Of a DNA stretch of 64,000 bases, positions 61,402 through 64,000 are shown piece by piece. Below the pieces are notes generated by a model, which saw only the letters and a program-made list of their open reading frames with translations, did no database searches and was not told the origin of the DNA. Source of the stretch: Carnobacterium_A antarcticum. GTDB lineage: Bacteria > Bacillota > Bacilli > Lactobacillales > Carnobacteriaceae. The first letter of the stretch is position 1; each line of letters begins with the position of its first letter. The position numbers and the translations under genes were made by a program. The stretch is taken from assembly GCF_042658365.1 (NCBI RefSeq), contig NZ_JBHSQC010000015.1; one strand, written 5' to 3'.

Positions 61402-61848
61402 ATGGATCATCAACTATCGGAAGAATATATTGATGCCTGTATGTGTGCAAAACAAACGATACAGTTTTTGCCTGAGCCGCCTCTTGAAGTACAAAAGAGG
61501 CATATTTATATCATCAAAACATTGTATAACTTGTCAATAAAGTTGGATGAAGTACGCATCAGTGACATTGCTGAGACAATTGGGGTAACGTTGCCGAGTA
61601 TTACTAAGAATATCACAACGTTAGAAAAACAGGGTTATATCAATAAAGAAGCAAACAAAGAAGATAAGCGAGTGGTAAATATTCGATTAACTAAAAAGGG
61701 GTTAGCGTTGCATCAAAAAATGGTCTACGATTTTCATCACAAAAATAGTCAGATTTTAGAAGAAGTTCCGGATGAAGACATCCGCTTGACGATCAAAACG
61801 ATTTACCGAATACATGATCTAATGGAGCGAGCACATTTGCTCAATTAA
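61402..61848 (+). CDS. MarR-family regulator of the ABC exporter
   Basis: 148 residues; winged helix VRISDIAETIGVTLPSITKNITTLEKQGYINKEANKEDKRVVNIRLT. ATG 61402 has GAAGGAGAGG upstream. It lies 18 bases before the exporter genes and just after a palindromic operator, so it most likely represses the whole operon until a drug or lipid binds. Confidence 0.92.
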   Translation: MDHQLSEEYIDACMCAKQTIQFLPEPPLEVQKRHIYIIKTLYNLSIKLDEVRISDIAETIGVTLPSITKNITTLEKQGYINKEANKEDKRVVNIRLTKKGLALHQKMVYDFHHKNSQILEEVPDEDIRLTIKTIYRIHDLMERAHLLN

Positions 61849-61866
61849 AAGAAGAGGAGTACGACA

Positions 61867-63603
61867 ATGTATAAAACATTAATGAAATCATTGCGGCAAT
61901 ATAAGAAACCTGCCTATTTGACCATGCTGTTTATGGCCTTAGAAGTTGCTGTGGAAATCTTCATTCCTTTTCTTATGGCAAAGATTATTGATAGAGGGTT
62001 GATGGAAAGGGATATAGCGTATATTTTGAAAATAGGTTCATTAATGTTTGTGATGGCCTGTTTTTCCATGCTGTTTGGAGTATTGGCCGGAAAATTTTCT
62101 TCCGATGCGGCAGTAGGACTTTCAACGAATCTTCGTCAAGATATCTACGAAAATATTCAAACCTTTGCATTTGATAACATTGACAAATATTCCTCATCTA
62201 GTCTGATTACAAGACTCACAACAGATATTACGAATATTCAAATGGCTTTTCAAATGGTACTAAAAACTATTATTCGCTCGCCATTCATGATTGCATTTGC
62301 ATTTGCAATGGCATCTTATACAAATTTGAAATTATCTTTGACCATTCTCATCATTGTTCCTATTGTAGCGTTCATTTTGATCGGTCTTATCTATCGTGTG
62401 CATCCTTATTTTATAGAAGTTTTCAAAAAATATGATCGATTAAATCAAACCGTACAAGAAGATATTAATGGAGTGCGTGTGGTGAAATCGTTCGTTCGTG
62501 AAGAGAAAGAAATTGAAAAATTTAAAAAAGCTTCTGAGGATATTAAATCTCTATTTATGAAGGCAGAAAAAATTATTGCTTTTAATGCTCCGGTGATGCA
62601 GATCGCTATTTATTCTTGTTTGCTCCTTGTTTATTGGTTTGGGGCCAAGTATGTTGTCGGCGGAACAATGAGTACGGGTGAGTTAACGAGTTTTATTACT
62701 TACATGATGCAAATCTTAACGAGTATTATGATGATTTCCATGATTTTTGTGATGATCGTTATTTCTGAAGCTTCGGTAGAACGGGTTGCTGAAGTTCTGA
62801 ATGAAAAAGCGACATTGTCAAATCCAGAAAAGCCGCTTACGACAATTGAAAATGGCGACATTGAATTTAAAAATGTTCAGTTTAAATACAATAAACGATC
62901 AGAAGAGGCAGATTTAAGTCAGATTAATTTAACCATCAAGTCTGGTGAAACGATAGGGATCATTGGTGGAACGGGTAGTGGAAAGAGTACACTTATTCAG
63001 TTGATTCCCAGATTATATGATGCAACTGAAGGAGAAGTATACGTTTCAGGACATGATGTAAAAGACTATGATTTAGTGACGTTGCGTGACCAAATTGCAA
63101 TGGTATTGCAAAAGAACACATTATTCTCAGGAACGATCATTGAAAATTTGAGATGGGGAGACAAAGAAGCTTCTGAAGAAGAAGTTCAACGAGTTGCCAA
63201 ATTAGCTCAAGCAGATGATTTTGTTCAAGCCTTTCCAGATAACTATGAAACGGTGTTGGATCAAGGTGGTTCGAATGTTTCCGGTGGTCAGAAACAGCGG
63301 TTGACGATTGCGCGCGCATTATTAAAACAACCTAAAATCCTAATTTTAGACGATTCGACCAGTGCAGTAGATACAAAAACAGATGCTTATATTCGAAAAG
63401 CATTTACAGAAGAAATTCCGAATACAACAAAAATCATTGTGGCACAGCGCATTTCTTCCATTCAGGATGCTGATCGCATTATCGTATTAGAAGAAGGCAA
63501 GATCGATGGCATTGGGACACACGAAGAATTGTTGGAAAACAATATGATCTATAAAGAAGTATTCGATTCTCAAGTAAAGGGAGGGACGATAGTTGAAGAA
63601 TAA
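61867..63603 (+). CDS. Heterodimeric ABC multidrug exporter, subunit 1
   Basis: 578 residues. Six-helix permease domain (to about 310), then NBD with Walker A GGTGSGKST, signature VSGGQKQRLT, and Walker B LILDDSTSAVD. Asp replaces the catalytic Glu after Walker B, so this subunit makes the degenerate ATP site, as in LmrC/EfrC/TM287-type exporters. RBS AGAGGAG. It overlaps the partner gene by 11 bases. Confidence 0.93.
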   Translation: MYKTLMKSLRQYKKPAYLTMLFMALEVAVEIFIPFLMAKIIDRGLMERDIAYILKIGSLMFVMACFSMLFGVLAGKFSSDAAVGLSTNLRQDIYENIQTFAFDNIDKYSSSSLITRLTTDITNIQMAFQMVLKTIIRSPFMIAFAFAMASYTNLKLSLTILIIVPIVAFILIGLIYRVHPYFIEVFKKYDRLNQTVQEDINGVRVVKSFVREEKEIEKFKKASEDIKSLFMKAEKIIAFNAPVMQIAIYSCLLLVYWFGAKYVVGGTMSTGELTSFITYMMQILTSIMMISMIFVMIVISEASVERVAEVLNEKATLSNPEKPLTTIENGDIEFKNVQFKYNKRSEEADLSQINLTIKSGETIGIIGGTGSGKSTLIQLIPRLYDATEGEVYVSGHDVKDYDLVTLRDQIAMVLQKNTLFSGTIIENLRWGDKEASEEEVQRVAKLAQADDFVQAFPDNYETVLDQGGSNVSGGQKQRLTIARALLKQPKILILDDSTSAVDTKTDAYIRKAFTEEIPNTTKIIVAQRISSIQDADRIIVLEEGKIDGIGTHEELLENNMIYKEVFDSQVKGGTIVEE

Positions 63604-64000
63604 CTCGAACGTGAAACCAGCTGTTAGTCCATTAAAAACACTTAAAAGAATTCTTTCATATGCAACGAAGCAATATAAAGTACGGATACTCATCGTAATT
63701 GTCAGTATTATCATTAGTGCAGCAACCAATGCAATTGGAATCAGCTTTACGAAAACATTGATTGACGACTATATTGCTCCTCTTCTTACTCAAGAAACGC
63801 CTGATTTTTCAAATCTAGCACGTATTATTAGTCTAATGGCACTATTGTATTTGACCGGTGCCCTTTTCACCTATATTTTTAATCGTACAATGGTGACTGT
63901 ATCGCAGGGAATCTTAAAAGACATTCGGGATGAACTGTTTACGCATATGGAATCTTTGCCGATTCGTTACTTTGATAGCAATGCGACAGGTGATATTATG
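63593..64000 (+). CDS. Heterodimeric ABC multidrug exporter, subunit 2 (3' end outside window)
   Basis: 136 codons visible from TTG 63593 behind GGGAGGG. Starts MKNNSNVKPAVSPLKTLKRI, with transmembrane helices (ILIVIVSIIISAATNAIGI and LMALLYLTGALFTYIF) and DELFTHMESLPIRYFDSNATGDIM, the intracellular coupling region. The NBD is beyond the window. Partner of subunit 1, expected to carry the intact catalytic Glu. Confidence 0.9.
   Translation, partial: MKNNSNVKPAVSPLKTLKRILSYATKQYKVRILIVIVSIIISAATNAIGISFTKTLIDDYIAPLLTQETPDFSNLARIISLMALLYLTGALFTYIFNRTMVTVSQGILKDIRDELFTHMESLPIRYFDSNATGDIM

Overview
The window reads as chromosomal DNA of a low-GC Firmicute of the order Lactobacillales. It begins at the end of the large ribosomal-protein cluster, in the order adk–infA–rpmJ–rpsM–rpsK–rpoA–rplQ, followed by ecfA1–ecfA2–ecfT–truA and then rplM–rpsI. 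That order is usual in lactic acid bacteria. Start codons include TTG and GTG behind strong AGGAGG sites, and terminators are short hairpins followed by T runs. A haem catalase next to pyruvate oxidase, and an MsrA carrying an enterocin-immunity-like domain, make Carnobacterium or a close relative my best guess. That is an inference from gene content; no search was run.

Layout. 1–9.4 kb is housekeeping: translation, RNA polymerase alpha, the ECF vitamin transporter energising module, TruA, L13 and S9. 9.4–12 kb is a repeat-rich junction with an SPFH membrane protein and two very small genes. 12–18.6 kb is a complete type I restriction-modification locus (half-size S, M, S, R) ending in a degraded RhuM-like gene. 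18.8–29.5 kb is accessory DNA under decay: a flavin-binding oxidase-like protein, a second TruA, small zinc-ribbon genes, a MarR/nitroreductase/monooxygenase operon, a catalase, an IS1380-like element, a cupin, and pseudogenes with point stops or frameshifts. 29.7–34 kb holds pyruvate oxidase, with a near-cre site, and a P1B-type metal ATPase behind an ArsR-type operator.

34.2–38.2 kb is the most interesting block. On the minus strand it reads HTH-TPR regulator, cytoplasmic ApbE flavin transferase, and two flavodoxin-like NADPH:FMN reductases. The last of these is fused to a PAS domain and a tail with three copies of the ApbE flavinylation motif. This looks like a self-contained cytosolic covalent-flavin redox module. 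A possible 39-residue leader peptide lies just upstream of the regulator.

38.3–64 kb is mixed metabolism and stress response: a remnant of a second pyruvate oxidase, an AbrB/MazE-like protein, an acetyltransferase, a frameshifted RibD-C protein, aldo/keto reductase, MsrA, nucleoid-associated protein, DeoC, an RpiR regulator facing two Gfo/Idh/MocA oxidoreductases, endonuclease III lacking cluster cysteines, a glutathionyl-hydroquinone-reductase-like protein, GAPDH, a lipoprotein metallophosphatase with a poly-A tract at its start, a PHP phosphatase, an M24-fold protein lacking metal ligands with its DeoR regulator, an Rrf2 regulator, a methyltransferase, and a MarR-controlled heterodimeric ABC exporter cut by the window end.

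Two themes recur. One is redox and peroxide handling: peroxide-making pyruvate oxidase, catalase, MsrA, flavin reductases, nitroreductase and cupin. The other is active gene decay by single-base changes. Several families of short non-coding repeats also occur, mostly next to terminators. No tRNA, rRNA or CRISPR array was seen.
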